Source of the DNA: Caulobacteraceae bacterium | GTDB lineage: Bacteria; Pseudomonadota; Alphaproteobacteria; Caulobacterales; Caulobacteraceae | Assembly (NCBI GenBank): GCA_025450315.1 | Contig: JANWHQ010000064.1 | Coordinates: 1 to 64,000, forward strand | Direction: 5' to 3' | Length of the DNA: 64,000 bases | Shown here: positions 1 to 8,233 of the stretch, piece after piece | How positions within the stretch are numbered: position 1 is the first letter of the stretch | Layout of the letters: each line of letters begins with the position of its first letter | Notes under the pieces: generated by a model | Databases searched by the model: none | What the model saw: the letters and a program-made list of their open reading frames with translations, nothing else | What the model was told of the DNA's origin: nothing | Position numbers and translations under genes: made by a program

Positions 1-892
1 CGGCGTCGATGGCGGCGGCAGCCTCGGAGGCCTCGGCCAGGGCGCGTTCGACCGCCTCGGCGGCCTCCTGGATGCGCCGGCTGGCCGGGGCCTCGTCCGA
101 GGCGCCGGCCTGGCGCGTGCGCTCGCGGGCCCGCTCCAGCGCCCTCAGCGCCTGGCCGAGCCGGGCGGGCAGGCCGTCGCCTCCCATGGCGTCGCGGGCG
201 GCGGAGATATCGGCCAGGGCCTTCTCCGCCGAGCCCAGCAGGGCCCGGGTCTCGGCCAGGTCGGTTTCCTCGCCCGCGCGCGGCTCCAGCCGGTCGAGCT
301 CCTGCAGGCGCAGGGTCAGCTCCTCGGTCTCGGCGTCGGCGCGCGCGTTCTGCTCGCGCAGCACCTCGGCCCGCGCGGCGGCCTCGCGCCAAGCCCGCCA
401 GGTGGCGGCCACGGCCGAGGTCTCGGCCGAGAGGGCGCCGAAGGCGTCCAGCAGCGGCCGGTGGGTGCGGGCGTCCAGCAAACCCACGGTCTCGTGCTGG
501 CCGTGCACCTCCAGGAGCAGGGCCCCCAGCTCGCGCAGCACGCCCACGCTGGCCGGCTGGTCGTTGACGAAGGCGCGCGAACGGCCGTCGGCGGACAGCT
601 GGCGGCGCAGCACCAGGTCCTCGTCCGGCTGGTAGGTCAGGCCCTTGTCGTCCAGGTAGGCCCAGACCGGATGGTCACCGGAGGGGGTGAAGAAGGCCGA
701 GGCCGAGGCCTGCGGCCGACCCTGGCGCACCAGGCCGGCGTCCGCCCGCGCGCCGGTGGCCAGGCCCAGGGCGTCCAGGATGATCGACTTGCCCCCGCCC
801 GTCTCGCCGGTGAGCGCGGTCAGCCCCGGCCCGATGGACAGGTCCAGGGCGTCGATCAACACCACGTCGCGGATGCCCAGGCCGATCAGCAT
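1..892 (-). CDS. recN: DNA repair ATPase RecN (N-terminal part, cut by window start)
   Basis: SMC-like ATPase that acts in double-strand break repair. The first 297 residues are present and the C-terminus lies before position 1. The N-terminus MLIGLGIRDVVLID fits the family start. A Walker A motif GETGGGKS lies at about residues 29-36 (most family members have GETGAGKS), and the typical EVHGQHE stretch follows near residue 140. A long Ala/Glu/Arg-rich coiled-coil arm begins after about residue 150. The ATG at 892 gives the usual family N-terminus. It lies downstream of bamD on the same strand, the order usual in Caulobacterales. Identification is by recognised motifs; the ABC signature and Walker B are outside the window. 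Confidence 0.95.
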   Translation of the reverse strand, partial: MLIGLGIRDVVLIDALDLSIGPGLTALTGETGGGKSIILDALGLATGARADAGLVRQGRPQASASAFFTPSGDHPVWAYLDDKGLTYQPDEDLVLRRQLSADGRSRAFVNDQPASVGVLRELGALLLEVHGQHETVGLLDARTHRPLLDAFGALSAETSAVAATWRAWREAAARAEVLREQNARADAETEELTLRLQELDRLEPRAGEETDLAETRALLGSAEKALADISAARDAMGGDGLPARLGQALRALERARERTRQAGASDEAPASRRIQEAAEAVERALAEASEAAAAIDA

Positions 893-1011
893 GGCCGGAA
901 CATGGATGGGAATCTCGCGCGCCTCAACCGCGCTCTCCCCGCCGTGTCGCCCCCGCCGGAGCTGCACAGCGCCGGAGAGCGGGGATCGGGTCGAGCGGCG
1001 GCGCTTGCGGC

Positions 1012-1043
1012 GATCCCGGATTGGCCTCCGGCTGTCCGGGATC
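1012..1043 (-). terminator. Stem-loop in the bamD-recN gap
   Basis: GATCCCGGA (1012-1020) and TCCGGGATC (1035-1043) form a 9-bp perfect stem with a 14-nt loop, just past the bamD stop at 1068. There is no T-run, so intrinsic termination is doubtful. It may be a transcript-stabilising hairpin or a repeat remnant. Nothing else is evident in the 175-bp gap between bamD and recN. Confidence 0.35.
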
Positions 1044-1067
1044 ACAACGCAGGACGGCCTTCCGCCG

Positions 1068-1916
1068 TCAGCCGATGTGCAGCTTCTCGGGCAGGCTGCG
1101 GCCGGTCTTGGGCGGCTCGGAGGGCTTCAGGCCCTTGGAGACCATCAGCCGGTAGGCGTCCGAGTACCAGCGGTCGCCGGGGAAGTTGGCCCCCAGCACG
1201 GCGGCGTTGCGCTGGGCGTCCCGGGCCAGGCCCAGCGACAGGTCCAGCGCCACCAGGCGATAGAGCGCCTCGGGCGTGTGCGAGGTGGTCTGGTAGCGGT
1301 CGATGACGTCCTTGAAGCGGCCCATGGCCGCCACCGGATCGCCGTTCTGCTGGTAGAAGCGGCCGATGGTCATCTCCTTGCCGGCCAGCTGGTCGTTGAC
1401 CATGTCGATCTTCAGCCGTGCGTCGGAGGCGTATTGCGAGTGCGGGAAGCGGCGGGTGATCTCCCGCAGCGCGATCAGCGCCTGGTCGGTCGCGGCCTGG
1501 TCGCGGCCCACGTCGATGATCTGCTCGAAGTAGCAGACCGCCTTCAGATAGTAGGCGTAGCCCGCCGAGGAATTGCCGGGATAGAGCGAGATGAAGCGGT
1601 CGGCGTCGCCGATGGCCTCGTTGTAGTCGCCGTCCTCGTAGTGGGCGTAGGCGGTCATCAGGATCGCGCGGCGGGCCCAGTCCGAATAGGGGTGCTGGCG
1701 CTCCACCTCGCGGAAGTAGTCGACGGCCTCTCCCCACTGGTGGTGGTCCAGCTTGTCGGCGCCGGTGGCGTAGAGGATGTCCACGGGCCGTTCCACATAG
1801 GACAGGTCGGTCTTGTGCTTCTTGAGGCCGGCGCAGCCCGAGACGCCCACCGCGGCGACCGCCAACAGGGCGACCAGGATCGAACCACGAGCGCTAAGCT
1901 TGGAAATCACGGACAT
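1068..1916 (-). CDS. bamD: Outer membrane assembly lipoprotein BamD (ComL)
   Basis: Lipoprotein of the BAM complex that inserts beta-barrel proteins into the outer membrane. It is 282 aa, close to the family length. A signal peptide ends in lipobox VSGC with the lipidated Cys at about residue 28. The rest is TPR-rich, with recognisable family segments AVDYFREVERQHPYSDWA and the AYYLKA region. The start at 1916 (MSVISKL) puts a normal signal peptide at the N-terminus; the reading frame upstream is open but reads like non-coding sequence. It lies between lpxC (67 bp upstream) and recN, matching the division/envelope gene order of Caulobacterales. Confidence 0.95.
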   Translation of the reverse strand: MSVISKLSARGSILVALLAVAAVGVSGCAGLKKHKTDLSYVERPVDILYATGADKLDHHQWGEAVDYFREVERQHPYSDWARRAILMTAYAHYEDGDYNEAIGDADRFISLYPGNSSAGYAYYLKAVCYFEQIIDVGRDQAATDQALIALREITRRFPHSQYASDARLKIDMVNDQLAGKEMTIGRFYQQNGDPVAAMGRFKDVIDRYQTTSHTPEALYRLVALDLSLGLARDAQRNAAVLGANFPGDRWYSDAYRLMVSKGLKPSEPPKTGRSLPEKLHIG

Positions 1917-1933
1917 CCCTCGGTCTGCACGCC

Positions 1934-1961
1934 CCCGCGGCCTTCGGGCCCCAGCCGCGGG
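1934..1961 (-). terminator. GC-rich stem-loop between lpxC and bamD
   Basis: CCCGCGGC (1934-1941) pairs with GCCGCGGG (1954-1961) across a 12-nt loop in the 67-bp gap after lpxC. No clear T-tract follows on the minus strand, so it may attenuate or stabilise rather than terminate. Confidence 0.35.
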
Positions 1962-1983
1962 TGTTCTTACACGAGGCGATAGG

Positions 1984-2931
1984 TCAGGCAAATGCGCCCG
2001 GCCGCCGCGCCGCCGGCTCGGCGTCTTGCCGCGCCGGCGCCAGGGGTTTCAGGCGCCAGGCGTCGGGCTGGGCCAACAGGGCGCGCGCCAGGGCGTTGTT
2101 CAGGGCGTGGCCGGCGCAGCGGCCCTCGTAGCGGCCAATCAGGGGCCGGCCGAGGGTGGCCAGGTCGCCGATGGCGTCCACCGCCTTGTGCCGCACGAAC
2201 TCGTGCGGATGCTTGAGGCCCTCGGGGTTCAGCACCGAATCGCCGTCGACCACGATGGCGTTCTCCAGCGAGCCTCCCTGGGCCAGGCCGGCGCCGCGCA
2301 GCGCCTCGACCTCGTGCAGGAAGCCGAAGGTGCGGCTGCCGGCCAGGATGGCGCGGAAGGCGGCCTCGTCCATGGCCATGTCCAGCCGCTGGCGGCCGAT
2401 GGCGGGCGAGTCGAAGAGGATCTCCACGGCGATCTCGAACCGCCCGGCCGGGACCAGGGCGGCGCGCTTGTCGCCGTCGACGGCCTCGATCGGCCGCAGA
2501 ATCTCGATGGCCTGGCGCGGCGCGTCCTGGCGGCGGCGGCCGGCGCGGTCGATCAGGCTGACGAAGGGCTCGGCCGAGCCGTCCATGATCGGCGCCTCCG
2601 GCCCGTCCAGCTCCACCAGGGCGTTGTCGACGCCCAGGGCGTAGAGCGCGGCCATCAGGTGCTCGACGGTCGCGACCGTGACTCCCTGGGCGTTGCCGAT
2701 CACCGTGGAGAGCCGGGTGCTGGAGACGTTGCCGGCGCGGGCCTCGATGCGGCCTTCGCCCTCCACGTCGGTCCTCAGGAACAGGATGCCGGTGTCCGCC
2801 GGCGCCGGCAGGATGGCGGCGCGCACCCGCCGGCCAGTGTGCAGCCCCACCCCGGCGAACACCGCCGGGCCGGCCAGGGTGTGCTGCTCGGATTCAGGGG
2901 CGCTCTGGCTCAAGGACGGACTCGCTGACAC
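1984..2931 (-). CDS. lpxC: UDP-3-O-acyl-N-acetylglucosamine deacetylase LpxC
   Basis: Zinc deacetylase of the first committed step of lipid A synthesis in the cytoplasm; 315 aa, typical length. Visible family signatures: AGVGLHTG near residue 26, the first zinc-ligand region ATVEHLMAAL (His about 91), and HEFVRHKAVDAIGDL with the His/Asp pair at about 248 and 252 that complete the zinc site. A GHALNNALARAL segment with the catalytic-region His follows near residue 275. The C-terminal tail after about residue 290 is low complexity. It lies 164 bp downstream of ftsZ and upstream of bamD on the same strand. Confidence 0.97.
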   Translation of the reverse strand: MSASPSLSQSAPESEQHTLAGPAVFAGVGLHTGRRVRAAILPAPADTGILFLRTDVEGEGRIEARAGNVSSTRLSTVIGNAQGVTVATVEHLMAALYALGVDNALVELDGPEAPIMDGSAEPFVSLIDRAGRRRQDAPRQAIEILRPIEAVDGDKRAALVPAGRFEIAVEILFDSPAIGRQRLDMAMDEAAFRAILAGSRTFGFLHEVEALRGAGLAQGGSLENAIVVDGDSVLNPEGLKHPHEFVRHKAVDAIGDLATLGRPLIGRYEGRCAGHALNNALARALLAQPDAWRLKPLAPARQDAEPAARRPGAFA

Positions 2932-3095
2932 TGCCGTTCAGCTCTAGGCGCCGTGCTGCAGCGCGGCAAAACAAGAGGGGTTTCGGAGTGTTTCGCCCTG
3001 GAGCGGCGGCCCCTCCACCGCTTCGCGATCCCCTGCACGGGGAGCTGTCGCCCCCGCGGATGCGGGGGTGACCGAGGGGGCGTTCCTGAACGGCC
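2932..3095. repeat. ftsZ-lpxC gap with hairpin-forming GC repeat
   Basis: This 164-bp gap contains CCCCCGC (3051-3057) facing GCGGGGG (3062-3068), a very strong hairpin with a 4-nt loop. It is flanked by further C-run and G-run segments that could extend the pairing. The layout resembles small intergenic palindromic repeats of GC-rich alphaproteobacteria. It could end ftsZ transcription or separate lpxC expression from ftsZ. There is no clear T-run. Confidence 0.4.
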
Positions 3096-4568
3096 TCAGT
3101 TCGCCAGGCGGCGCAGGAAGGACGGGATCTCCAGATCGTCCTCCGGCTCGGCCTCCTCGACCACCTGGGCCGAGCTCATGCTCTTGGCCGCGGTGACCGC
3201 GTTGGAGTTGCGGAACTGCGGCATCGGCGGCTCGTCGGGGACCGGCTCGGGACGGCGCGAGCCGAACAGGCTGAGCCGCCAGCCGCGCTGCTGGGCCTGC
3301 TGGTCCTGGCGCCGCTGCGGAATGACCAGGGCCTCTTCCTCGGGCGCGGCGCGGGCGGCGAGCGGCGCCGGATCGGCCACCAGCTCGAACTCCGGCTCCC
3401 TGGACCCGGCCTCGAAGGCTTCCACGGCCGGATCGACGATCTTCAGCACCGGATCGGCCTGGACCTGGGCGACCTCCAGCACGGGCTCCAGCTCAGGCTC
3501 GGACTCGGTTTCCTCGTGCATCTCCTCGGCCGGCGCGGTCATTTCGGGCGCGCGGACCGGGGCGGTGATTCGCACGGTCCGGGCTTCGATCGCCGAGATC
3601 GAGGCGCCGTCCATGCCGGTGGCGACCACCGACACGCGGATCTTGCCTTCCAGGCTGTCGTCGAAGGCCGCGCCGAAGATGGTGTTGGCGTCCGGATCGA
3701 CCTCGGAGGAGATGGCGTTGCAGGCCTCGTCCACCTCCAGCAGCGTCATGTCGGGGCCGCCGGTGACATTGACCAGCACCGCCTTGGCGCCCTTCAGCGA
3801 AACCTCGTCCAGCAGCGGGTTCTGGATGGCGTTCTGGGCGGCCATCAGGGCGCGATCCTCGCCGGAGGCCTCGCCGGTGCCCATCATCGCCTTGCCCATC
3901 TCGGTCATCACCGTGCGCACGTCGGCGAAGTCGAGGTTGATTAGCCCCGGCAGCACCATCAGGTCGGTGATCGAGCGGACGCCCGAATGCAGCACCTGGT
4001 CGGCCATGGAGAAGGCCTCGGCGAAGGTGGTGCGCTCGTTGGCGACGCGGAACAGGTTCTGGTTGGGGATGACGATCAGGGTGTCGACGTAGCGCTGCAG
4101 CTCGGCGATCCCCGCGTCGGCCAGGCGCATGCGATGGCGGCCCTCGAAGTGGAACGGCTTGGTCACCACGCCCACGGTCAGGATGCCGCGCTCGCGCGCG
4201 CACTTGGCGATGATCGGCGCCGCGCCCGTGCCGGTGCCGCCGCCCATTCCCGCGGTGATGAACACCATGTGCACGCCGTCCAGGTGCTCGCCGATCTCCG
4301 GCGCGGACTCTTCGGCGGCGGACATGCCGATCTCCGGGTGGGCGCCGGCGCCCAGGCCCTGGGTGACGGTCGCGCCCAGCTGGATGCGAAGGTCGGTCTT
4401 GGCGAAGGCCAGCTGCTGGGCGTCGGTGTTGGCGACGACGAACTCGACGCCTTCCAGCCCGGCCTCGATCATGTTGTTGACCGCATTGCCGCCCGCGCCG
4501 CCCACTCCGAAGACCACGATCCGCGGCTTGAGCTCGGTGGGCCGGGGGGCGGAAAAGTGAATGGCCAT
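3096..4568 (-). CDS. ftsZ: Cell division GTPase FtsZ
   Basis: Tubulin homologue that forms the cytokinetic Z-ring. It is 490 aa, longer than in E. coli because of the long acidic, low-complexity linker usual in Caulobacterales. The N-terminal GTPase shows [14 protein letters not shown] (about 23-36), the tubulin signature GGGTGTG (about 110) and the T7-loop region [11 protein letters not shown]. The linker spans about residues 325-475. The conserved C-terminal peptide [10 protein letters not shown], which binds FtsA and other partners, closes the protein. ATG 4568 is chosen over an ATG 21 nt upstream because AGGAG lies about 8 nt before it. A CtrA-type box lies about 85 bp upstream. It is separated from ftsA by about 6.9 kb here. 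Confidence 0.98.
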   Translation of the reverse strand: MAIHFSAPRPTELKPRIVVFGVGGAGGNAVNNMIEAGLEGVEFVVANTDAQQLAFAKTDLRIQLGATVTQGLGAGAHPEIGMSAAEESAPEIGEHLDGVHMVFITAGMGGGTGTGAAPIIAKCARERGILTVGVVTKPFHFEGRHRMRLADAGIAELQRYVDTLIVIPNQNLFRVANERTTFAEAFSMADQVLHSGVRSITDLMVLPGLINLDFADVRTVMTEMGKAMMGTGEASGEDRALMAAQNAIQNPLLDEVSLKGAKAVLVNVTGGPDMTLLEVDEACNAISSEVDPDANTIFGAAFDDSLEGKIRVSVVATGMDGASISAIEARTVRITAPVRAPEMTAPAEEMHEETESEPELEPVLEVAQVQADPVLKIVDPAVEAFEAGSREPEFELVADPAPLAARAAPEEEALVIPQRRQDQQAQQRGWRLSLFGSRRPEPVPDEPPMPQFRNSNAVTAAKSMSSAQVVEEAEPEDDLEIPSFLRRLAN

Positions 4569-4652
4569 GAGGACCCGTCTCCTGCGCAAAGAGCCCCGGC
4601 GATCATCGCCGGTCGTCCTTCGACGGAATGGTTAAGAAGAGAACCACCAATG

Positions 4653-4667
4653 TTAATCGGTGGTTAA
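4653..4667. promoter_or_regulatory. CtrA-type binding site upstream of ftsZ
   Basis: TTAA (4653-4656), 7 nt, TTAA (4664-4667): an exact match to the full CtrA consensus TTAA-N7-TTAA, 85-99 bp upstream of the ftsZ ATG. A further TTAA sits at 4632-4635. In Caulobacter crescentus CtrA represses ftsZ in swarmer cells, so both location and sequence fit. The site is embedded in an ACCACC/GGTGGT inverted repeat. The rest of 4569-4853 shows no gene. Confidence 0.75.
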
Positions 4668-4853
4668 AGCCATAAGCCGAGTCGCCTGCCCGTCGACGCG
4701 CCGCGCGAGGATTTTTGTCGCAGGCGAGGGGGCTTCGCGGCGTGGGTCTTGGTTAACGCGCGCCGGCCCCGGCCAAGGCCCTCGTGGACGACAAGGGGCC
4801 CGCATCGGTCTAGGATCCGGGCTCGGACGAACGTCGGCGCCGGGGGGCGGGCG

Positions 4854-5639
4854 ATGAACGACAGGGCGGATGCGCCGGCGCGGAACGACTGGCCGACCGT
4901 GGCGGCCGTGGGCCTCCTGGCCATGTGCGTCGTCACCTTCGATCACGAGGCGCTGGGACATGGGAGCGCCTGCCTCCTGCTGCACGGCCACATCCGCCTT
5001 TTGACGTCCTCGCTGTTCCGCTGCGACGTGAAGTCCGGCTGGATCGACCCGGCGGGGCCGGCTGCGAACCTCCTGATGGGCGCCTTGGCGCTCGCCCTCT
5101 CGCGCCTTGTCCCGCGGGGGCGGACGACGCTCAGGCTGTTCCTGATCCTGGTGACCGCCTTCAGCTTCCTCTGGGAAACCGGCTACGTCATGCACGCCAT
5201 GCACCGGCGCGAGGGCGACCTCTACTTCTTCGCCCGGTTCCTGCTGGGGGACGTGACCCTGGCGGAACGCTGGGCCGCCGGCGTCCTGGGGTTCGCCCTC
5301 TATCTCAGCGCCGCCTGGCTCGTCTCGGACCGGCTTTCGGCCTTGTGGCCCGACGCGCGGGTCGCCCGCGCGGTCGCCAGGACGGCGTGGTTCGGCGCCA
5401 CCCTGGGCGCCGCCGTCGCGGCCCTCGCCTACAAGGTCCACGACTGGGGGAATCTCAGGGACGCGGTCCTGGAGATCGGCGCCGCGTCCTGTCCCCTGCT
5501 GTTCATACCCTTGCGCAGCGCAAAGCGCGCGGAGCAGCGGGCGCCCCTGCTCGTCGCGCGCAGCCCGGCCGTCATCGGGCTCGCCGTCGTCGTCTATCTG
5601 CTGTTCGTCGCCAGCCTGGGGCGCGGCCTTCCGGTCTGA
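4854..5639 (+). CDS. Multi-pass membrane protein with HExxGHG motif
   Basis: Unknown function; 262 aa. Hydrophobic segments at about residues 14-32, 75-90, 98-115, 142-165, 183-205 and 238-258 suggest an inner membrane protein with six or so spans. The first span is followed by DHEALGHGSACLLLHGH, a His/Glu-rich stretch reminiscent of HExxH membrane metallopeptidases (M50), but with one residue too many between the Glu and second His for the canonical motif. Later come AGPAANLLMGA, like the second conserved region of M50-type proteins (NPxxN/D), and a WETGYVMHAMH segment. A site-2-protease-like or steroid-isomerase-like membrane enzyme is possible, but this is inference. ATG 4854 is preceded by a G-rich Shine-Dalgarno. 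It is transcribed divergently from ftsZ. Confidence 0.75.
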   Translation: MNDRADAPARNDWPTVAAVGLLAMCVVTFDHEALGHGSACLLLHGHIRLLTSSLFRCDVKSGWIDPAGPAANLLMGALALALSRLVPRGRTTLRLFLILVTAFSFLWETGYVMHAMHRREGDLYFFARFLLGDVTLAERWAAGVLGFALYLSAAWLVSDRLSALWPDARVARAVARTAWFGATLGAAVAALAYKVHDWGNLRDAVLEIGAASCPLLFIPLRSAKRAEQRAPLLVARSPAVIGLAVVVYLLFVASLGRGLPV

Positions 5640-5688
5640 TCGGCGGGTCCGCCCTCGCCGGTCTGGCGGCCGGACCAAGGGCGGGCCG

Positions 5689-6591
5689 CTAGATCCGGCG
5701 CAGGATCATCGAATCCATGGAGTGGTAGCCGAGCTCGTCGTAGGCCTCGACCTCGAAGCCGCTCGCCAGGGCCTGGACGGTGAAGGCCCTGCTCACCGTG
5801 GCCGCGTGCTTGTAATGGCCCTTGCGCTCGGACCAGGACCATCCCTTCTCGGCGTAGTCGCGCCGCTCCTCCTCAGTGAAGCTCTTGCCCGTGCGGATGT
5901 TCTCGTCGCCGTGGACCGTGACGTAGGCGCGGGCGCCGGGCCTCAGCACGCGGCGGATTTCGGCATACCACTCGGCGTGGCGCAGGGGCGGGATGTGGGT
6001 CAGCACGCTGAAGCAGAACAGGCCGGCCAGGCTGGCGTCCTCATACGGCAGGGGCGGCAGGTCGCCGCAGACCTCCACCGCTTTCACCTTCTGGCTGCGG
6101 AGCCAGGCGATGGCGTCCGCGTCGACGTCGCAGCCCCGGTAGTTGAGGTCCCAGGTCCCGACGCCCTTCAGCCAGGTCAGGGTGCGGCCCGATCCGCAGC
6201 CCCAGTCCAGCACCGGCCCGCCGGGATCGGGTCCGAAGACCTCGATCACGCGGCGGGAGGAATCCAGGCCTTGGGCAAGGAAGTTCGCCACCTCGGGCAC
6301 CCGGCCGACATGAACGCGCAGCTCGCGCGGGGGGAGCGGAAGCGCCCCGCTGCGCGCCCTGAGCTCGCCCACCACCTTCTCGAGAGCCCGGATCTGGCGT
6401 TGCCACTCGGTCGCCTCGCGATTCACCAGCCTCAGCTCGCGCCGGGTCCGCTTCAGCTCCGCCGCGATCCGGTCCAGCTGCTGCTGCAGCCGCTCCGACT
6501 TCCGGTAGTAGGGCAGCAGCCGCCGCACGCGCCGCCAACGCACGCCCCCTGCGCCCGGGGCGCCTTGCGCCTGCGTTTCACCTTCAGCCAT
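5689..6591 (-). CDS. Class I SAM-dependent methyltransferase with N-terminal coiled coil
   Basis: Residues 1-90 are basic and then Leu/Arg/Glu-rich coiled coil. From about 125 a Rossmann methyltransferase domain begins, with SAM-binding motif VLDWGCGSGR, an acidic loop GCDVDADAI and the post-motif FCFSVLTHIPP typical of methyltransferase type 11/25. The substrate is unknown; similar proteins often sit in glycan or lipid modification loci, but nothing here identifies one. ATG 6591 is preferred to a TTG 42 nt upstream. It lies 42 bp after the preceding membrane protein gene and is probably last in the four-gene operon that begins at 8097. Confidence 0.8.
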   Translation of the reverse strand: MAEGETQAQGAPGAGGVRWRRVRRLLPYYRKSERLQQQLDRIAAELKRTRRELRLVNREATEWQRQIRALEKVVGELRARSGALPLPPRELRVHVGRVPEVANFLAQGLDSSRRVIEVFGPDPGGPVLDWGCGSGRTLTWLKGVGTWDLNYRGCDVDADAIAWLRSQKVKAVEVCGDLPPLPYEDASLAGLFCFSVLTHIPPLRHAEWYAEIRRVLRPGARAYVTVHGDENIRTGKSFTEEERRDYAEKGWSWSERKGHYKHAATVSRAFTVQALASGFEVEAYDELGYHSMDSMILRRI

Positions 6592-6633
6592 CCCGGCGCC
6601 GTCCCCACCCTGTTCACTCGCACGAGGGTGCAA

Positions 6634-7239
6634 CTAGCGCAGAGACCGGTCCCCTGTCATGCCCGCGCGGTCGACTCCCTGCGGTCCCGTGTGCCCGCCG
6701 CCGGCCGTCGACGCCGTCAGCCCGGCGAACATCGGCCGGGCCATCGCAGCCCCGAAGCCGATCTTGAGCAGTCCGTCGCCGAGGATGAGAACCGGAAGCG
6801 TCAGGCGGAGCATGTCCGCGGACGCGATCCAGGCCAGGGCGGCGAGGCCAAGCCACAGCATCGGCGGCCCGTGCGAAACACGCATCACCAGGAAGTGGAC
6901 GGCGACGATGCCCAGGGCGACGCTCATGCCGGTGCGAACGTCCCAGACGTTGAACCAGCCCGCGGCGGCAAGACCCCAGAAGGCGGCGATCTCCAGCGCG
7001 ATCGCCGTCGTCATCGCCCAGCCCTGGGATCGGGATGGCCGCCCGAACCTCCCTGAGCCCCAGATCCGCGCGGCGATAAGGAACGCCGCTCCCGCGGCCG
7101 CGCCCGCAAGGGTAGGCGCAAGGAAGGCCTGCAGGGCGCCGGTCATGGCGACCGAACCGGCTCCGACGGCGATTCCGGACCCTATGCCGATGAGGAAGGC
7201 GCCGCCCGTCGGCTGCATCGGCCAAGCCGTTCGTTGCAT
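6634..7239 (-). CDS. Hypothetical integral membrane protein (201 aa)
   Basis: About six hydrophobic segments (residues 12-40, 42-62, 75-95, 105-125, 128-148, 150-175) separated by short loops, with a Gly/Thr-rich soluble tail. No catalytic motif is recognised. The ATG at 7239 overlaps the stop of the winged-helix regulator (TGATG), so the two are translationally coupled and the protein is likely under that regulator's control. Function unknown. Confidence 0.65.
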   Translation of the reverse strand: MQRTAWPMQPTGGAFLIGIGSGIAVGAGSVAMTGALQAFLAPTLAGAAAGAAFLIAARIWGSGRFGRPSRSQGWAMTTAIALEIAAFWGLAAAGWFNVWDVRTGMSVALGIVAVHFLVMRVSHGPPMLWLGLAALAWIASADMLRLTLPVLILGDGLLKIGFGAAMARPMFAGLTASTAGGGHTGPQGVDRAGMTGDRSLR

Positions 7240-7547
7240 CACTTGTCCTCCGGGAGGTCGACCGCCTCGACCACTTCGCGCAGGTAGGCGACATGGCTGC
7301 GGAAGGCGCGACGTCCCTCGCCGGTGAGCGCCAGGCGGGTCCGGGGCTTCTTGCCGACGAAGTCCTTCTCGATCGCCACGTAGCCGGCGTTTTCGAGGGT
7401 GGCGAGGTGGCTGCCCAGATTGCCGTCGGTCGCCTCGACGATCCGCTTGAGGCGTGGAAATTCGATCCCGCCGTCTCGCTCGCCGTAGAGCGCGGCCATG
7501 ATCTTGAGCCGCAGGGGCTGGTGGATCAGCTCGTCGAGGCCGCTCAC
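7239..7547 (-). CDS. Winged-helix transcriptional regulator (MarR-like, copy 1)
   Basis: 102-aa stand-alone winged-helix DNA-binding protein of the short type built from one domain. LDELIHQPLRLKIMAAL opens the fold, and DGNLGSHLATLENAGYV is the recognition helix region. DFVGKKPRTRLALTGEGRRAF forms the wing and C-terminal helix. The start is GTG 7547, 1 nt after the stop of the upstream membrane protein. A close paralogue with the same GTG start and the same 1-nt spacing lies at 33561-33887. The regulator probably acts on the CTCTG-N5-CAGAG operators at 8110-8153, which is inference from the shared operator in both modules. Confidence 0.88.
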   Translation of the reverse strand: MSGLDELIHQPLRLKIMAALYGERDGGIEFPRLKRIVEATDGNLGSHLATLENAGYVAIEKDFVGKKPRTRLALTGEGRRAFRSHVAYLREVVEAVDLPEDK

Positions 7548-7548
7548 G

Positions 7549-8097
7549 TCAGGCTCGCATCAGCCAGGCGCCGCCGAGAACCAAGGCGCCCCCGCCCACG
7601 AGGGCCAGCCAGAAATCGATGACGGAACGCAGGTAGAAGAAGCCGAACATGGTCAGCACGAACAGCGCCGCGGCGATCAGCAGGAACCGGGTGAAACGCC
7701 AGCCGCCCAGCACGGCGTAGACGAACGCCAGGACCAGCGCGGGGAAGGCCGCCGCCGGAGCCGGGGAGGACGCCGGAAACAGGGTGTAGGTCGCCCCGAA
7801 GAACAGCCCGACGCTGAGGCCGGTGACGGCCCAGCGCCAGCCGACCGTCCGGCCCTGGCTTCCGCGCAGCCGCACCACGGCGAAACAGAAGAGGATGCCC
7901 GCCAGCACCAGCGCCGGCCACGCGATCGCGGCCCAGCGCGGCTGGAATCCCTCCAGACCGTATCCGATCAGCCAGACCACGCCCCAGCCGATCAGCTGAA
8001 CGCCGCTGGTGCGATAGACGCGCGCATCCAGACTGCGCGCCTCGGCCCTCTCGACCTCGTGCAGGGCCGCCAAGGCGTCGTCCCGTGAAATGCCCAT
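7549..8097 (-). CDS. Five-to-six-span membrane protein paired with regulator (copy 1)
   Basis: 182 aa. A soluble N-terminal helix of about 40 residues (ALAALHEVERAEARSLDARVYR) is followed by hydrophobic segments at about 30-48, 58-75, 90-108, 112-130, 136-155 and a final Gly-rich one ending WLMRA. The gene at 33889-34422 has the same architecture: a soluble helix beginning in the DA-AL...AE region, then SVVGGGGLVLGGVWL at its end versus ALVGGGALVLGGAWL here. Both are followed 1 nt later by a GTG-started winged-helix gene. ATG 8097 has a strong GGAGG 6 nt upstream. The role is unknown; the regulator and membrane protein may form a sensing pair. Confidence 0.75.
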   Translation of the reverse strand: MGISRDDALAALHEVERAEARSLDARVYRTSGVQLIGWGVVWLIGYGLEGFQPRWAAIAWPALVLAGILFCFAVVRLRGSQGRTVGWRWAVTGLSVGLFFGATYTLFPASSPAPAAAFPALVLAFVYAVLGGWRFTRFLLIAAALFVLTMFGFFYLRSVIDFWLALVGGGALVLGGAWLMRA

Positions 8098-8109
8098 GGG
8101 CGCCTCCAA

Positions 8110-8153
8110 CTCTGCGCCACAGAGCACAGGACCGGATACTCTGTCAACCAGAG
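8110..8153. promoter_or_regulatory. Paired operators CTCTG-N5-CAGAG (module 1)
   Basis: Two perfect palindromes CTCTG-N5-CAGAG lie at 8110-8124 and 8139-8153, their centres 29 bp apart, just upstream of the GGAGG and ATG of the 8097 gene. On the minus strand a TTGACA -35-like hexamer (8147-8142) lies in the distal site, and the proximal site falls at the -10 distance. That is an arrangement expected for repression. The same TCTG-N5-CAGA core occurs upstream of the paralogous module (34914-34926). Confidence 0.7.
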
Positions 8154-8233
8154 AACTCTGAGTCGCATGGAATTCGACGACCGGCGAGCTTCCGCCTCGC
8201 CGGGCGGCTCGGCCATGACGGCGGCCGCCGCCC

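Noticed and set aside
7549-8097. Reading the membrane protein/regulator pair as a toxin-antitoxin or two-component system
   Set aside because: No kinase, receiver, nuclease or toxin motif is seen; only co-transcription and a shared operator are supported.
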